A DNA stretch of 64,000 nt from Arenimonas daejeonensis (GCF_007993735.1 NZ_CP042453.1:310001-374000), one strand, 5' to 3'; positions 47,350 through 57,818 are shown, numbered from the stretch's first letter. Notes: generated from the sequence alone by a model not told the origin. Numbers and translations: made by a program.

Positions 47350-48225
47350 TCAGAGCACGTACACGAACAGGAACAGGCCCAGCCAGACCACGTCCACGAA
47401 GTGCCAGTACCAGGCCACCGCCTCGAACGCGAAGTGATGGTCCTTGCTGAAGTGGCCCTTCAGGCAGCGCAGCCAGATGATCGCCAGCATCAGCGTGCCC
47501 AGGAACACGTGCATGCCGTGGAAGCCGGTGAGCATGAAGAAGGTCGAACCGTAGATGCCCGAGCCCAGGGTCAGGTTCAGGTCGCGGTAGGCGTGGATGT
47601 ATTCCTCCGCCTGGTAGAACAGGAAGAGCGCGCCCAGCAGCACCGTGGCGCCCAGCCAGACCAGCAGCGACTTGCGGTGGCCGGCCTTGAGCGCGTGGTG
47701 CGCGATCGTGATGGTCACGCCCGAGCTCAGCAGGATCAGGGTGTTGACCAGCGGCAGGCCCCAGGCCGGGATGGTCTGGAAGGTGCCACCGAGTTCCGCC
47801 GGACCCGCGGTCGGCCAGCCGGCGGTGTAACCGGCCCACAGGAACTGGTTGGTCAGCGCGCCGTCACCCTCGCCCGACAGCCACGGCAACGCGAAGGTGC
47901 GGGCGTAGAACAGGGCGCCGAAGAAGGCCGCGAAGAACATCACTTCCGAGAAGATGAACCACATCATGCCAATGCGGAACGAGGCATCGACCTTCTCGTT
48001 GTACTTGCCGGCCAGCGACTCGGAGATGACGTTGCCGAACCAGCCGAACAGCACCGACAGCGTGGCGATGAACCCGATGTAGAACACCGGCTGGCCCCAG
48101 GCATGGCCGTTGAACCAGTTCGCCACGCCCACCATGGTGGTGAACAGCGTGATCGAGCCGATGAAGGGCCACGGGCTGTGGTGCGGGACGTAATAGACGT
48201 TCGGATCGTCGTGGGTCTGTGCCAT
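47350..48225 (-). CDS. coxC: Cytochrome c oxidase subunit III
   Basis: A 291-residue seven-helix subunit of the aa3-type oxidase. VYYVPHHSPWPFIGSITLFT opens the protein; MMWFIFSEVMFFAAFFGALF near residue 92 holds the conserved Glu; YQAEEYIHAY near 210 and MLTGFHGMHVFLGTLML near 235 are family marks. The ATG at 48225 is chosen over an upstream extension of 45 codons. It closes the structural part of the cox operon, after ctaG. Confidence 0.95.
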   Translation of the reverse strand: MAQTHDDPNVYYVPHHSPWPFIGSITLFTTMVGVANWFNGHAWGQPVFYIGFIATLSVLFGWFGNVISESLAGKYNEKVDASFRIGMMWFIFSEVMFFAAFFGALFYARTFALPWLSGEGDGALTNQFLWAGYTAGWPTAGPAELGGTFQTIPAWGLPLVNTLILLSSGVTITIAHHALKAGHRKSLLVWLGATVLLGALFLFYQAEEYIHAYRDLNLTLGSGIYGSTFFMLTGFHGMHVFLGTLMLAIIWLRCLKGHFSKDHHFAFEAVAWYWHFVDVVWLGLFLFVYVL

Positions 48226-48256
48226 GGTGTTCCCCGGTACGCGTGGAAGGCTGCGG

Positions 48257-48835
48257 TCAGGGCGCCGAACGGGCGACGTGCGCTTGCGCGCCGTCCACCA
48301 GCCGGGCCGTGGCCGAGTCGTTGCTGAAGAAAGTATAGGAAAGGGTGATCGTGCCGACATGCGCGGGCAGCGCCGGGTCGACGATGAAGCGCACCGGCAT
48401 CAGGCGCTCTTCGCCGGCCGCCAGCATCTGCTCGGTGAAGCAGAAGCACTCGGTCTTGTTGAAGAAGGTGGAGGCGGTGGACGGCGCCACCGACGGCGCA
48501 GCATTGCCGACGATGGCGTGGTCGGCGGTGTTGCGGGCGATGTAGTTCACTTCGTACATCTTGCCCGGCGTCACCTGCAGGCTCAGCGTCTGCGGCTTGA
48601 AGGCCCAGGGCAGCTTCGAGTTCACCGTGCCGTCGAACTCCACCGTGACGGTGCGGTTGACGTCGGCCTGCATGCCGGCCACGCGCGCTTCGCCGGCCGG
48701 GCCCTGCTCGAGCTTGATGCCGAACACCTTCTCGCAGGCGATGCGATACAGCGGCACCAGCGAGAACGCGAACACGAACGAGCCCAGCGACACCAGGGCG
48801 ATCGTGCGGAAGGTCTTGAGCGCGGTCGGCTTCAC
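48257..48835 (-). CDS. ctaG: Cytochrome c oxidase assembly protein CtaG/Cox11
   Basis: A 192-residue copper chaperone that loads CuB into oxidase subunit I. One N-terminal helix ([20 protein letters not shown]) with the family IACEKVFGI segment is followed by a periplasmic domain. The copper-binding motif is [11 protein letters not shown] (CFCF) near residue 123, and the end has [19 protein letters not shown]. The GTG start at 48835 overlaps the stop of the 43-aa gene, so translation is coupled. The order coxB-coxA-small protein-ctaG-coxC is standard in Proteobacteria. Confidence 0.94.
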   Translation of the reverse strand: MKPTALKTFRTIALVSLGSFVFAFSLVPLYRIACEKVFGIKLEQGPAGEARVAGMQADVNRTVTVEFDGTVNSKLPWAFKPQTLSLQVTPGKMYEVNYIARNTADHAIVGNAAPSVAPSTASTFFNKTECFCFTEQMLAAGEERLMPVRFIVDPALPAHVGTITLSYTFFSNDSATARLVDGAQAHVARSAP

Positions 48836-48963
48836 GGCAGCACCGCCGACAGCATGAAGGCCACGTACACGCCCACCGCGACCAGCCCGATCACCCACGC
48901 CGTGCGGCGGATGCCGCGGCGGCGGGATTCGGTGATCTGCGGGCTGGCGTTGGGCTTGCTCAT
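48832..48963 (-). CDS. 43-residue single-helix membrane protein of the cox operon
   Basis: [20 protein letters not shown] leads, with a basic stretch, into one helix ([22 protein letters not shown]). The basic side before the helix predicts a cytoplasmic N-terminus. It is placed between coxA and ctaG and overlaps the ctaG start, the position where many proteobacterial oxidase operons encode a small membrane protein of this type. It may be a small subunit or an assembly partner; this is inference. The same reading frame is open further upstream, but the ATG at 48963 sits at the expected distance after coxA. Confidence 0.75.
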   Translation of the reverse strand: MSKPNASPQITESRRRGIRRTAWVIGLVAVGVYVAFMLSAVLP

Positions 48964-48997
48964 GGTCGCTGGGCGCCCCGGAGGGCGCCGCTCAGGC

Positions 48998-50656
48998 TCA
49001 GTGGGTGATGTCGCCGTGGGCCAGGTCGCCGTCCTTGATGACCGGCGGCAGGGTGAAGGTGTGGTGCGGGGCCGGCGACGGCACGGTCCACTCCAGGCCC
49101 TTGGCGCCTTCCCACGAACGCGCCTCGGCCTTGACGCCGCCACGGGCGGCCGACCAGACGATGTAGGCGAACAGCAGCTGGCTCGCACCGAAACCGAAAC
49201 CGCCGATGGACGACCACCAGTTGAAGTCGGCGAAGGCCATGTTGTAGTCCGGCACGCGGCGCTGCATGCCCGCCAGACCCAGGAAGTGCTGCGGGAAGAA
49301 CAGCAGGTTCACGAAGATCGTGGACAGCCAGAAGTGCCACTTGCCCAGGGTCTCGTTGTACATGTGGCCGGTCCACTTCGGCAGCCAGTAGTACACGCCG
49401 GCCATGATGCCGAACACGGCGCCGGTGACCAGCACGTAGTGGAAGTGCGCCACCACGAAGTAGGTGTCGTGGTACTGGAAGTCGGCCGGCACGATCGCCA
49501 GCATCAGGCCGGAGAAGCCGCCGATGGTGAACATGATCACGAAGCCGATCGCGAACAGCATCGGGGTTTCGAAGGTCATCGAGCCGCGCCACATGGTGGT
49601 GGCCCAGTTGAACACCTTCACGCCGGTCGGGATGGCGATCAGCATGGTGGCGTACATGAAGTACAGCTCGCCGCCCAGCGGCATGCCGACCGTGAACATG
49701 TGGTGCGCCCAGACGATGAACGACAGGAAGGCGATCGAGGCGGTCGCGTACACCATGGCCTGGTAGCCGAACAGCGGCTTGCGGGCGAAGGTCGGGATGA
49801 TCTCCGAGACCACGCCGAAGGCCGGCAGGATCATGATGTAGACCTCGGGATGGCCGAAGAACCAGAAGATGTGCTGGAACATCACCGGGTCGCCGCCGCC
49901 GGCGGCGTTGAAGAACGAGGTGTCGAAGAACTTGTCGGTCAGCAGCATGGTGACCGCGCCCGCCAGCACCGGCATCACGGCGATCAGCAGGAAGGCGGTG
50001 ATCAGCCAGGTCCAGACGAACACCGGCATCTTCAGCAGGTCCACGCCCGGGGCGCGCATGTTGAGGATGGTGGCGATGATGTTGATCGCGCCCATGATCG
50101 AGCTGATGCCCATCAGGTGGATGGCGAAGATGGTGAACGCGGTGCTGTTGCCGCCCTGCAGCGACAGCGGCGGGTACAGCGTCCAGCCACCGGCCGGGCC
50201 ACCGCCGCCGATGCCGAACACCACCTGCAGGATCAGCGGCATCAGCAGCAGGGTGAAGGCGAAGGGCATGATCCAGAAGGACCAGTTGTTCATGCGCGGC
50301 AGGGCCATGTCGGGCGCGCCGATCATCAGCGGGATCATCCAGTTGGCCAGGCCCACGAACGCGGGCATGACGGCGCCGAAGATCATCACCAGCGCATGCA
50401 TGGTGGTCATCTGGTTGAAGAACTCCGGCTCGACCAGCTGCAGGCCGGGCTGGAAGAGTTCGGCGCGGATCACCAGGGCCATCGAGCCGCCGATGAAGAA
50501 CATCACCAGGGCGAACACAAGGTACAGGGTGCCGATGTCCTTGTGGTTGGTGGAGTAGAACCAGCGCTGGAAGAAGCCCTGCTTGTGCTCGCCGTGGTGG
50601 TCGTCGTGCGCGGCGGCGGTGCCGTGCGCATCGTGGGCCGTGTAGTTGGTTGCCAT
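48998..50656 (-). CDS. ctaD: Cytochrome c oxidase subunit I (aa3 type)
   Basis: A 552-residue catalytic subunit with 12 helices that reduces oxygen and pumps protons. The CuB/heme a3 region [17 protein letters not shown] near residue 270 contains the cross-linked His and Tyr; [10 protein letters not shown] near 320 holds two more CuB ligands; and [14 protein letters not shown] near 400 holds the heme ligands. A His/Gly/Asp-rich N-terminus ([20 protein letters not shown]) is typical. It follows coxB by 23 bp. The operon's other genes supply heme A (cyoE, ctaA) and copper (ctaG). Confidence 0.97.
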   Translation of the reverse strand: MATNYTAHDAHGTAAAHDDHHGEHKQGFFQRWFYSTNHKDIGTLYLVFALVMFFIGGSMALVIRAELFQPGLQLVEPEFFNQMTTMHALVMIFGAVMPAFVGLANWMIPLMIGAPDMALPRMNNWSFWIMPFAFTLLLMPLILQVVFGIGGGGPAGGWTLYPPLSLQGGNSTAFTIFAIHLMGISSIMGAINIIATILNMRAPGVDLLKMPVFVWTWLITAFLLIAVMPVLAGAVTMLLTDKFFDTSFFNAAGGGDPVMFQHIFWFFGHPEVYIMILPAFGVVSEIIPTFARKPLFGYQAMVYATASIAFLSFIVWAHHMFTVGMPLGGELYFMYATMLIAIPTGVKVFNWATTMWRGSMTFETPMLFAIGFVIMFTIGGFSGLMLAIVPADFQYHDTYFVVAHFHYVLVTGAVFGIMAGVYYWLPKWTGHMYNETLGKWHFWLSTIFVNLLFFPQHFLGLAGMQRRVPDYNMAFADFNWWSSIGGFGFGASQLLFAYIVWSAARGGVKAEARSWEGAKGLEWTVPSPAPHHTFTLPPVIKDGDLAHGDITH

Positions 50657-50679
50657 GGGGTCAGCTCCGGAATTCTGGT

Positions 50680-51570
50680 TCAGCCCTCGCCGCCCGCGTC
50701 AGCGGGGGCGGGAGCGGTGGCGGCGATGCGGGCGGCTTCGACTTCGTCGCCGGCGGCCTGGGCGGCCAGCCAGGCCTGGTACTCGGCCTTGGGCACCGCC
50801 TTCACGACGATCGGCATGAAGCCGTGGTCCTTGCCGCACAGCTCGGCGCAGACGCCGCGGTAGGTGCCCGGGGTGGCGATTTCCGTCCACGCCTCGTTGA
50901 TGATTCCGGGGATGGCGTCCTGCTTCCAGCCCAGCGCCGGCACCCACCAGGCGTGGATGACGTCGTCGGCGGTGACCACGAAGCGGATCTTGGTTTCGAT
51001 CGGCAGCACCAGCACCTTGTCCACGTCGCGCAGGTAGTGCGGGTGGGTGGCTTCGTCCGGGCGCTCGCCGCTCTGGCGGATGCGGTCGGACTCGCGGTCG
51101 AGGCGGGAGATGAAGTTCACGTCGGTGCCGACGATCTCGTAGCGCCACATCCACTGGTAGCCGGTGACCTTGACGGTCATCTCGTGGCCCTTGGCGGTGT
51201 ACTGCTCCATCACCTTGGAGGTGGCCGGCACGGCCATGACCACCAGGATCAGGATCGGCAGCACGGTCCAGATGATCTCGAGCTTGGTGCTGTGGGTGAA
51301 GTCGACGTCGGGCTTGGCGCCCTTGGACTTGCGGAACTTGAACATCGCGTAGCCCATGGCGCCGAACACCACGATGCCGATCACGACGCAGATCCACAGC
51401 ATCAGCATGTGCATGTCGTAGGCGTTGTGCGCCGTCTGGGTCACGCCCTCGGGCATGTTCAGCTGCCAGCGGACCGGCTCGCTGTCGGCCCAGGCACCGA
51501 GGCTGGCCGTCGCAGCCACCAGGCCGACGGCGGCCTTGGCGACAATGGCGCTTGCTTTCATCGCATTCAT
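50680..51570 (-). CDS. coxB: Cytochrome c oxidase subunit II
   Basis: A 296-residue subunit that receives electrons from cytochrome c, such as the c4 encoded at 21435. After a signal peptide ([14 protein letters not shown]) come two helices ([22 protein letters not shown] split over residues 55-77, and [19 protein letters not shown]) and a cupredoxin domain. The CuA ligands are in [12 protein letters not shown] near 230, with the Asp/Glu and His partners in [11 protein letters not shown] near 195. The C-terminus is an Ala/Glu/Pro tail without a fused cytochrome c domain. It is the first gene of the cox operon. Confidence 0.96.
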   Translation of the reverse strand: MNAMKASAIVAKAAVGLVAATASLGAWADSEPVRWQLNMPEGVTQTAHNAYDMHMLMLWICVVIGIVVFGAMGYAMFKFRKSKGAKPDVDFTHSTKLEIIWTVLPILILVVMAVPATSKVMEQYTAKGHEMTVKVTGYQWMWRYEIVGTDVNFISRLDRESDRIRQSGERPDEATHPHYLRDVDKVLVLPIETKIRFVVTADDVIHAWWVPALGWKQDAIPGIINEAWTEIATPGTYRGVCAELCGKDHGFMPIVVKAVPKAEYQAWLAAQAAGDEVEAARIAATAPAPADAGGEG

Positions 51571-51910
51571 CCGAACTTACCCCAACGTGTGGTCTTGGTT
51601 CCGGTCCCGGCCCGAGGCCGACACCAGCAATTCTTTGCACCGGGTGGTCCCGGGTCGCGCTCATGGCCCGTCGGGGCCGGAACGCCCCTCGGGCCACGGG
51701 GACAGGCCGTGGCGAAGCGCTCGAGCACGCGACGCTCCGCGACCAGCCTCGGGAAAACTGGCGAATTTTAACGGGCCGCGCTCCGGCCGGGCAAGCCAAA
51801 TCGGTCCCGGCCGGGTGGGTTTCGTGAACCGGGCGGGGTTCCGCGCCCCCGTCCGGGGCACTAGAATCCGCGTTCTCGCGCACGCCCGCGCCGTCTGTCC
51901 CTGGACCCCC
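51571..51910. other. Divergent intergenic region between coxB and putA
   Basis: This 340-bp stretch has no credible gene. It must carry the promoters of the cox operon (leftward) and putA (rightward). The only AT-rich patch is GGCGAATTTTAACGGG at about 51757-51772, a possible -10 region. No clear -35 or operator repeat is visible. Confidence 0.5.
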
Positions 51911-54900
51911 GTGACCCCGATCCTGAGTCCCGAACTCCCCGGTGCGCCGCAGCCGCTGCGCGCCCGGATCACCGCTGCCTTCCATCGCGACGAGGCCCAG
52001 CACCTGGCCGAGCTGCTGGAACAGGCCCGCCTGCCCGCCGCCGACCAGGCCCGGGTACAGGCCGCCGCCGTGGCCCTGGTGCAGCGCACCCGCGTGCGCG
52101 CCGCCGACCCCGGCATGGTCGAGGCCTTCATGCGCCAGTACGACCTGTCCAGCGAGGAAGGCGTACTGCTGATGTGCGTGGCCGAGGCCCTGCTGCGCAT
52201 CCCCGACCGCGGCACCGCCGACAAGCTGATCCGCGACAAGCTGGGCGATGCCGACTGGGACCGGCACATGGGCCAGTCCAGTTCGGTGCTGGTGAACGCC
52301 TCGACCTGGGGCCTGATGCTGACCGGCCGCATGGTCAACCTGGCCGACGAGACCCGCCGCAACGCCATCGGCGCCTTCCGCCGCCTGGTCGGCCGGGCCG
52401 GCGAACCGGCCATCCGCCTGGCCGTGCGCCAGGCGATGCGGATCATGGGCCACCAGTTCGTGATGGGCCGGACCATCCAGGAAGCGCTGGAGCGCAGCCG
52501 CAAGGGTGAGCAGGCCAAGTACCTGTATTCGTTCGACATGTTGGGCGAAGCGGCCTTCACCCAGGCCGACGCCGACCGCTATTTCAAGGCCTACCGCGAT
52601 GCCATCGGCGAGATCGGCGCCGGCGGTCCCTATCCGGATGTGTTCGCCGCGCCCTCGATCTCGGTGAAACTTTCGGCCCTGCACCCGCGCTACGAGCTGG
52701 CCAAGCGCGAACGTGTGCACAGGGAACTGACCCCGCGCGTGCTGGAGCTTGCCCGGCTGGCCAAGGCCCGCGGCATCGGCTTCACCATCGACGCCGAGGA
52801 GTCCGAGCGGCTGGAACTGAGCCTGGACGTGATCGCTGGCGCCTTCACCGACCCGTCGCTGGACGGCTGGGAGGGTTACGGCCTGGCCGTGCAGGCCTAC
52901 CAGAAGCGCGCGCCGTTCGTGATCGACTACCTGGCCGACCTGGCGCGCAAGACCGGCCGGCGCATGCCGATGCGGCTGGTGAAGGGTGCGTACTGGGACA
53001 GCGAAGTGAAGAAGGCGCAGTCGGAAGGTTATGAGGGCTATCCGGTGTTCACGCGCAAGGCGAATACCGACGTGAGCTATCTGGCGTGTGCGCGGCGGAT
53101 GTTGGCGGCTTCGGATGCGATCTATCCGATGTTTGCTACGCACAATGCGCAGACGATTGCGGCGATTCATGAGTATGCGAAGGGCGCACCCTCTCCCCAA
53201 CCCCTCTCCCGTGAAGGGAGAGGGGCTTCAAGCGGGGTGCGGTTCGAATATCAGAAGCTGCATGGCATGGGGGATGACCTGTATGCCGAGGTGATTCCGG
53301 CCGACAGGTTCAACGTGCCCTGCCGCGTGTACGCGCCGGTGGGTTCGCACGAGGACCTGCTGCCCTACCTGGTGCGGCGCCTGCTCGAGAACGGTGCCAA
53401 TTCCAGCTTCGTCAACCGCATCGCCGACGAATCGCTGCCGCCGGCGGATCTGGTCGCCGATCCGGTGGCGATCGTGTCCGCCTACGAATCCAAGCCGCAT
53501 CCCCGCATCCCCCAGCCGCGCGACCTGTACCGGTCCCACGGCGAAGACAGGAACAATTCCATGGGCGCCAACCTTTCCAACGACGACACGCTGGCCGCGC
53601 TGGCCGCTTCGATCAATGCCGCGATCAAGCCCTGGACGGCGACGCCGCTGGTGCCGGGCGCGAAGGTGTCGGGCACGGCCAATGCCGTGACCAACCCCGC
53701 CGACCGGCGCGAGACGCTGGGCGAATGGACCGGCGCCGATTCGGCCACGGTCGAGATCGCGCTGAAGAATGCGGTCGCCGCGCAGGACGGCTGGGACCGG
53801 CTGCCGGCCGCGAGCCGCGCGAAGATCCTGGAACACGCCGCCGATCTTCTCGAAGCGCGCATGCCGGAATACATGGCGCTGTGCGTGAAGGAAGCCGGCA
53901 AGTCGCTGTCGGCCTCGGTGGCCGAGGTGCGCGAGGCGGTGGATTTCCTGCGCTATTACGCCCTGCAGGCGCGCAAGCTGTTCGGCGCGCCGGAAAACTG
54001 CCGGGCCCGACCGGTGAATCGAACGAGCTGTGGCTGCACGGCCGTGGCGTGTTCGTGTGCATCTCGCCGTGGAATTTTCCGCTGGCCATTTACCTGGGTC
54101 AGGTGGCCGCGGCGCTGGCCGCCGGCAACTCGGTGATCGCCAAGCCGGCCGAGCAGACCACGCTGGTCGCGTTCGCGGCGACCAGGCTGCTGCACGAAGC
54201 CGGCGTGCCGGCCGACGTGCTGCAGTTCCTGCCGGGTGACGGCGCCACCGTGGGTGCGGCGCTGACGAAGGATCCGCGCGTGGCCGGCGTGTGTTTCACC
54301 GGTTCGACCGAAACCGCCTGGGCGATCAACCGCTCGCTGGCCGCGCGCAATGCCTCGATCGCGGCGCTGATCGCCGAGACCGGTGGCCAGAATGCGCTGA
54401 TCGCCGATTCTTCGGCGCTGCCCGAGCAGCTGGTGAAGGATGCGATGGCGTCGGCGTTCGATTCCGCCGGCCAGCGTTGTTCGGCGGCGCGCGTGCTGTT
54501 CGTGCAGGCCGACATCGCCGACAAGGTGGTGCACATGCTGTCGGGCGCGATGGACGAGCTGGTGGTCGGTGATCCGGCGCTGCTTTCGACCGACGTCGGT
54601 CCGGTGATCGACGAGGATGCGCGGAAGATCCTGGCGGACCACGCGGCGCGGATGGACAAGGAGGCGAAGCTGATCAAGGAAGTGAAGCTGCCGGCGGCCA
54701 CGTCGCACGGCAGCTTCTTCGCGCCGCGTGCGTACGAACTCGTCGCTGTCGCAGCTGACGCGCGAGGTCTTCGGACCGGTGCTGCACGTGATCCGCTACG
54801 AAGCCGACAAGCTTGACGAGGTGCTGGCGGCGATCAACGCCACCGGCTACGGCCTGACGCTTGGCATCCACTCGCGCATCGACTCGACGGTCGAGAAAAT

Positions 54901-55114
54901 CGCGAAGACGGTGAAAGTGGGCAACTGCTACGTCAACCGCAACCAGATCGGCGCGGTGGTCGGCGTGCAGCCGTTCGGCGGCGAAGGCCTGTCCGGCACC
55001 GGCCCCAAGGCCGGCGGCCCGCACTACCTGCTGCGTTTCGCCTCCGAGCGCACGCTGACCGTCAACACCACGGCCGCCGGCGGCAACGCCTCGCTGCTCA
55101 CCCTCGACGACTGA
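51911..55114 (+). CDS. putA: Bifunctional proline dehydrogenase / P5C dehydrogenase (two frameshifts, in-frame repeat)
   Basis: A flavoenzyme of about 1067 residues that oxidises proline to glutamate in two steps. The PRODH barrel (to about residue 490) has SISVKLSALHPRYELA, DAEESERLELSLD, RLVKGAYWDSE and YPMFATHNAQT. The aldehyde dehydrogenase half has ISPWNFPLAIYLGQ, the general base in IAETGGQNALI and the catalytic Cys in DSAGQRCSAAR. No N-terminal ribbon-helix-helix DNA-binding domain is present, so it is not its own repressor. One base is missing near 53998 (AACTG for AACCTG); near 54735 one base is extra or two are lost. About 16 residues (APSPQPLSREGRGASSG) near residue 427 are encoded by a palindromic repeat. 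The start is a GTG. Confidence 0.92.
53187..53233. repeat. Palindromic repeat inside the putA reading frame
   Basis: CCCTCTCCCCAACCCCTCTC is followed by CCGTGAAGGGAGAGGGGCTT; the core stem CCCCTCTCCC (53201-53210) and GGGAGAGGGG (53216-53225) closes a GTGAA loop. This sequence type is usual between genes of many Gammaproteobacteria. Here it adds codons without shifting frame, between FATHNAQTIAAIHEYAKG and FEYQKLHGMGDD, which are adjacent in other PutA proteins. Confidence 0.82.
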
Positions 55115-55122
55115 CCCAGCGT

Positions 55123-55180
55123 AAAAAGGGGACAGAGAATATATTTGTTTAAACCAAATATATTCTCTGTCCCCTTTTTT
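55123..55180. repeat. Palindromic GGGGACAGAGAATATATT repeat after putA
   Basis: Two 25-bp perfect arms, AAAAAGGGGACAGAGAATAT and its complement ending TCTGTCCCCTTTTT, surround a TTTAAAC centre. This AT-rich hairpin family is widespread in Proteobacteria, where related sequences are linked to REP-associated tyrosine transposases (RAYTs); no RAYT gene is in the window. It sits between convergent stops and its T-run could also end transcription from putA. Confidence 0.8.
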
Positions 55181-55189
55181 ATTGGTGTT

Positions 55190-56095
55190 TCAGTCTGGAT
55201 CGCGGGTGGACTCTTTGACGAGGATCCAGCGGCCGCCCTCGCGGTGCATCTCGGCCGTGCCGGCGCGCGGCTGGCCGGCTTCGACGGCGGTGAATTCGAG
55301 CCAGGCCTTGTCGCCGTCCTGGCGGCCACCGCTGATCTTCACCTTGCTCGGCGTCATCGCCTGCATCAGCGCCATCTGCGCGGCGAAGTCGGGTTCCTTG
55401 CGCGCGGCCTGCATCATTGCGGCGCGGTCGGGCGGCATCAGCTTGAGCATCGCGTCGAAGTCGCCGGCCTGCACGGCCTTGTTCATCGCCAGATAAGCCG
55501 CGCCCGGTTCGCCGCCGCCGGCCGGCAGTGCGATGCCCGGCGGCGGTGGCGCATCTTTCGGGTCGCCGAGCAGGACCAGGTCGAATTTCACCCGACAGTC
55601 GAGCTCCTGGCCGTCCTCGGGGCTGAAGCGGTATTCGCCCGACACGCGGTTCTTCGCACTGGCCGCCGCCTTGTAGTGGCCGACCTCGTTGGATGAAAAG
55701 CTGATGTTGGTGCCCGGCGAGATCCACAGGTACTGCTGGCCCACCACGCCGTCTTCGAGCGTCAGTTCCAGCCGCGCCGATTCGTCCTGCTCCCAGGACT
55801 GGTCGCGCAGACCCTCTTCGCGATCGGTGGCGCGGGCCAGGGCGCCGGCATCGATGCTGAAGGTGACGAAGGCCAGCATCACCGGCGGACCTGACGGCAC
55901 GGGCGCTTCCTCGTCCTCGTAACCGTCGTCGAAATCGTCCTCGGGCTCTTCGGGCAGGAGCCAGGCGGCGCCATCGACCAGCGCGACCTTTCGACCCTCG
56001 TATTCACAATGACCCTCGACCTTGGCGGCGGCCAGGGTGGGCAGCAGCCCCAGGCCAAACGCGGCCAGGGCCAGCGGCAGGGCGGCAATACGCAT
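55190..56095 (-). CDS. Secreted protein of unknown function, 301 aa
   Basis: A signal peptide (RIAALPLALAAFGLGLLPTLAAA) is followed by KVEGHCEYEGRKVALVDGAA. An acidic stretch (PEEPEDDFDDGYEDEEAPVP) comes near residue 50. The C-terminal third (VKISGGRQDGDKAWLEFTAV... ending RWILVKESTRDPD) resembles the NTF2-like or DUF4878-type lipoprotein folds that follow a helical segment (AVQAGDFDAMLKLMPPDRAA), but I cannot name a family. The start is the ATG at 56095. It is convergent with putA and divergent from gspA, and so stands alone. Confidence 0.7.
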   Translation of the reverse strand: MRIAALPLALAAFGLGLLPTLAAAKVEGHCEYEGRKVALVDGAAWLLPEEPEDDFDDGYEDEEAPVPSGPPVMLAFVTFSIDAGALARATDREEGLRDQSWEQDESARLELTLEDGVVGQQYLWISPGTNISFSSNEVGHYKAAASAKNRVSGEYRFSPEDGQELDCRVKFDLVLLGDPKDAPPPPGIALPAGGGEPGAAYLAMNKAVQAGDFDAMLKLMPPDRAAMMQAARKEPDFAAQMALMQAMTPSKVKISGGRQDGDKAWLEFTAVEAGQPRAGTAEMHREGGRWILVKESTRDPD

Positions 56096-56210
56096 GGCGT
56101 GATCTCCGTCGGGAACCACCCGGAACAACGTGCTGAGGCGCCGACATCGGCAACCTGTCCCCATTTTCGCTTTCGTGGCAGGCTAGGCGCCCGCCTTGCC
56201 GCGAGATGCC

Positions 56211-57818
56211 ATGTACCTCGAGCACTACGGCCTGAACGAGCCGCCGTTCTCGATCACCCCGGACCCGCGCTTCGTGTACCTGAGCGAGCGCCACCGGGAT
56301 GCGTTGGCACATCTGCTGTTTGGCATCGGCCAGGGCGGCGGCGGCGGTTTCGTGCAGCTGACCGGCGAAGTGGGCACCGGCAAGACCACGCTGTGCCGCC
56401 TGCTGCTGGAACAACTGCCCGAGAACACCCGCGTTGCCCTAGTGCTGAACCCGCGCCTGAGCCCGGAAGAACTGCTGGAAACGATCTGCGAGGAACTTCG
56501 CATCGACCTGGCGGGCAAACGCGGCAGCCTGAAGTCGCTGGTGGACGCGCTCAACCACTTCCTGCTCGACGCCTACGCCCAGGGCCTGCGCGTGGTGCTG
56601 ATCATCGACGAGGCGCAGAACCTGAGCGTGGCCGCGCTGGAACAGGTGCGCCTGCTGACCAACCTGGAAACGCCGAGCCAGAAGCTGCTGCAGATCCTGC
56701 TGCTGGGCCAGCCCGAACTGCGCGACATGCTGGCGCGCGAAGACCTGCGCCAGCTGGCCCAGCGCATCACCGCGCGTTTCCACCTGACCCCGCTGGACGC
56801 CGACGAAACCGAGGCCTACCTGCGCCATCGCTACGCCGTCGCCGGCGGCCAGCGTTTCCCCTTCACCAAGCTGGCGGTGAAACGCATCCACGCGCATTCG
56901 GGCGGCGTGCCGCGGCTGGTGAACATCATCGCCGAACGTTCGCTGCTGGCCGGCTACGCGCACGACGAAGCGCAGATCGGCGAACGCTGGGTGGACCAGG
57001 CCGCGCGCGAAGCCCTGGCGCCGCGGCTGTCGAAACTGCCGCGGCCCAACCTGGCGCTGGGCGTGGCGGCGGCGCTGGTGCTGGCGCTGATCGTGCTCTG
57101 GAACTGGCCGAAAGCCCCTGCGCCCGACGAACCCGTTGCGGCGCCCCCTGCGACCGTAACCGCCCCCGCCCCCGTACCGGTGCCCTACCTGCCCGGCGAA
57201 GCGCTGGACCAGCGCGTGCGCCTGGCCGGCGCCTCCGCCCTGCCGGCCTGGCGCCAGTTGCTGGGCCTGTGGACCGTGCGCGCCGAAGAAACCACTGTGT
57301 CCGCCGCCGCCAAGTGTCCCGCCGTACTGGCGCCGGGCCTGTTCTGCCTGCGCGGCCGCGCCAGCCTGGACAAACTGGCCGCCATCGGCCGCCCGGCCCT
57401 GCTGCGCCTGCGCAGCGACGAAGGCGAAGCCTGGGCCGTGCTGCTGGGCGCCGACGGCCTGCGCGTGAGGCTGTGGCTGGGTGGCGGCCGTTTCGACACC
57501 GACCGGCTGGCGCTGGAACGGCACTGGCGTGGCGACTACGCCGCGATCTGGCGCGGCCCCGCCTTCCTGGGCGCACCGCCGGCGCTGGGCGACAGCGGCC
57601 CGGCGGTGGACTGGATCCACGACCGCCTGCGCGACCGCGCCGGCCTGACCACGCCCGATGCCGGCCCGGCCGTGCTCGACACCACCAGCCTGGACGCGAT
57701 ACGCCGCCTGCAGACCGCGCACGGCCTGGTGGCCGACGGCGTGATCGGCCCGGAAACCCTGCTGGCCCTGTCCGCGCGCGAAAGCCAGGGCCCGCGCCTG
57801 CGCCGGGGACTGGACTGA
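56211..57818 (+). CDS. gspA: GspA/ExeA-type AAA ATPase with peptidoglycan-binding domain
   Basis: A 535-residue inner-membrane ATPase that, with GspB, helps place the type II secretion secretin through the cell wall. The N-terminal MYLEHYGLNEPPFSITPDPR is the ExeA signature. Walker A is TGEVGTGKTTLCRLL near residue 50, Walker B is VVLIIDEAQNLS near 130, and SGGVPRLVNIIAERSLLA is sensor 2. A membrane helix (LGVAAALVLALIVLWNW near 290) leads to a periplasmic C39-like region and a PG_binding_1 domain near the end (LDAIRRLQTAHGLVADGVIG). Its stop overlaps the gspB start. No other gsp genes are in the window. Confidence 0.9.
   Translation: MYLEHYGLNEPPFSITPDPRFVYLSERHRDALAHLLFGIGQGGGGGFVQLTGEVGTGKTTLCRLLLEQLPENTRVALVLNPRLSPEELLETICEELRIDLAGKRGSLKSLVDALNHFLLDAYAQGLRVVLIIDEAQNLSVAALEQVRLLTNLETPSQKLLQILLLGQPELRDMLAREDLRQLAQRITARFHLTPLDADETEAYLRHRYAVAGGQRFPFTKLAVKRIHAHSGGVPRLVNIIAERSLLAGYAHDEAQIGERWVDQAAREALAPRLSKLPRPNLALGVAAALVLALIVLWNWPKAPAPDEPVAAPPATVTAPAPVPVPYLPGEALDQRVRLAGASALPAWRQLLGLWTVRAEETTVSAAAKCPAVLAPGLFCLRGRASLDKLAAIGRPALLRLRSDEGEAWAVLLGADGLRVRLWLGGGRFDTDRLALERHWRGDYAAIWRGPAFLGAPPALGDSGPAVDWIHDRLRDRAGLTTPDAGPAVLDTTSLDAIRRLQTAHGLVADGVIGPETLLALSARESQGPRLRRGLD

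Noticed and set aside
47050-48327. A 425-residue version of the DUF2909 protein
   Set aside because: Only the first 60 or so residues look like protein. The rest reads through a hairpin repeat and the antisense of coxC; a missing base near 47239 explains the lost stop.
48224-50863. An 879-codon plus-strand frame over ctaG, the small gene and coxA
   Set aside because: Antisense shadow rich in His, Gln and Gly; the oxidase genes on the minus strand are certain.
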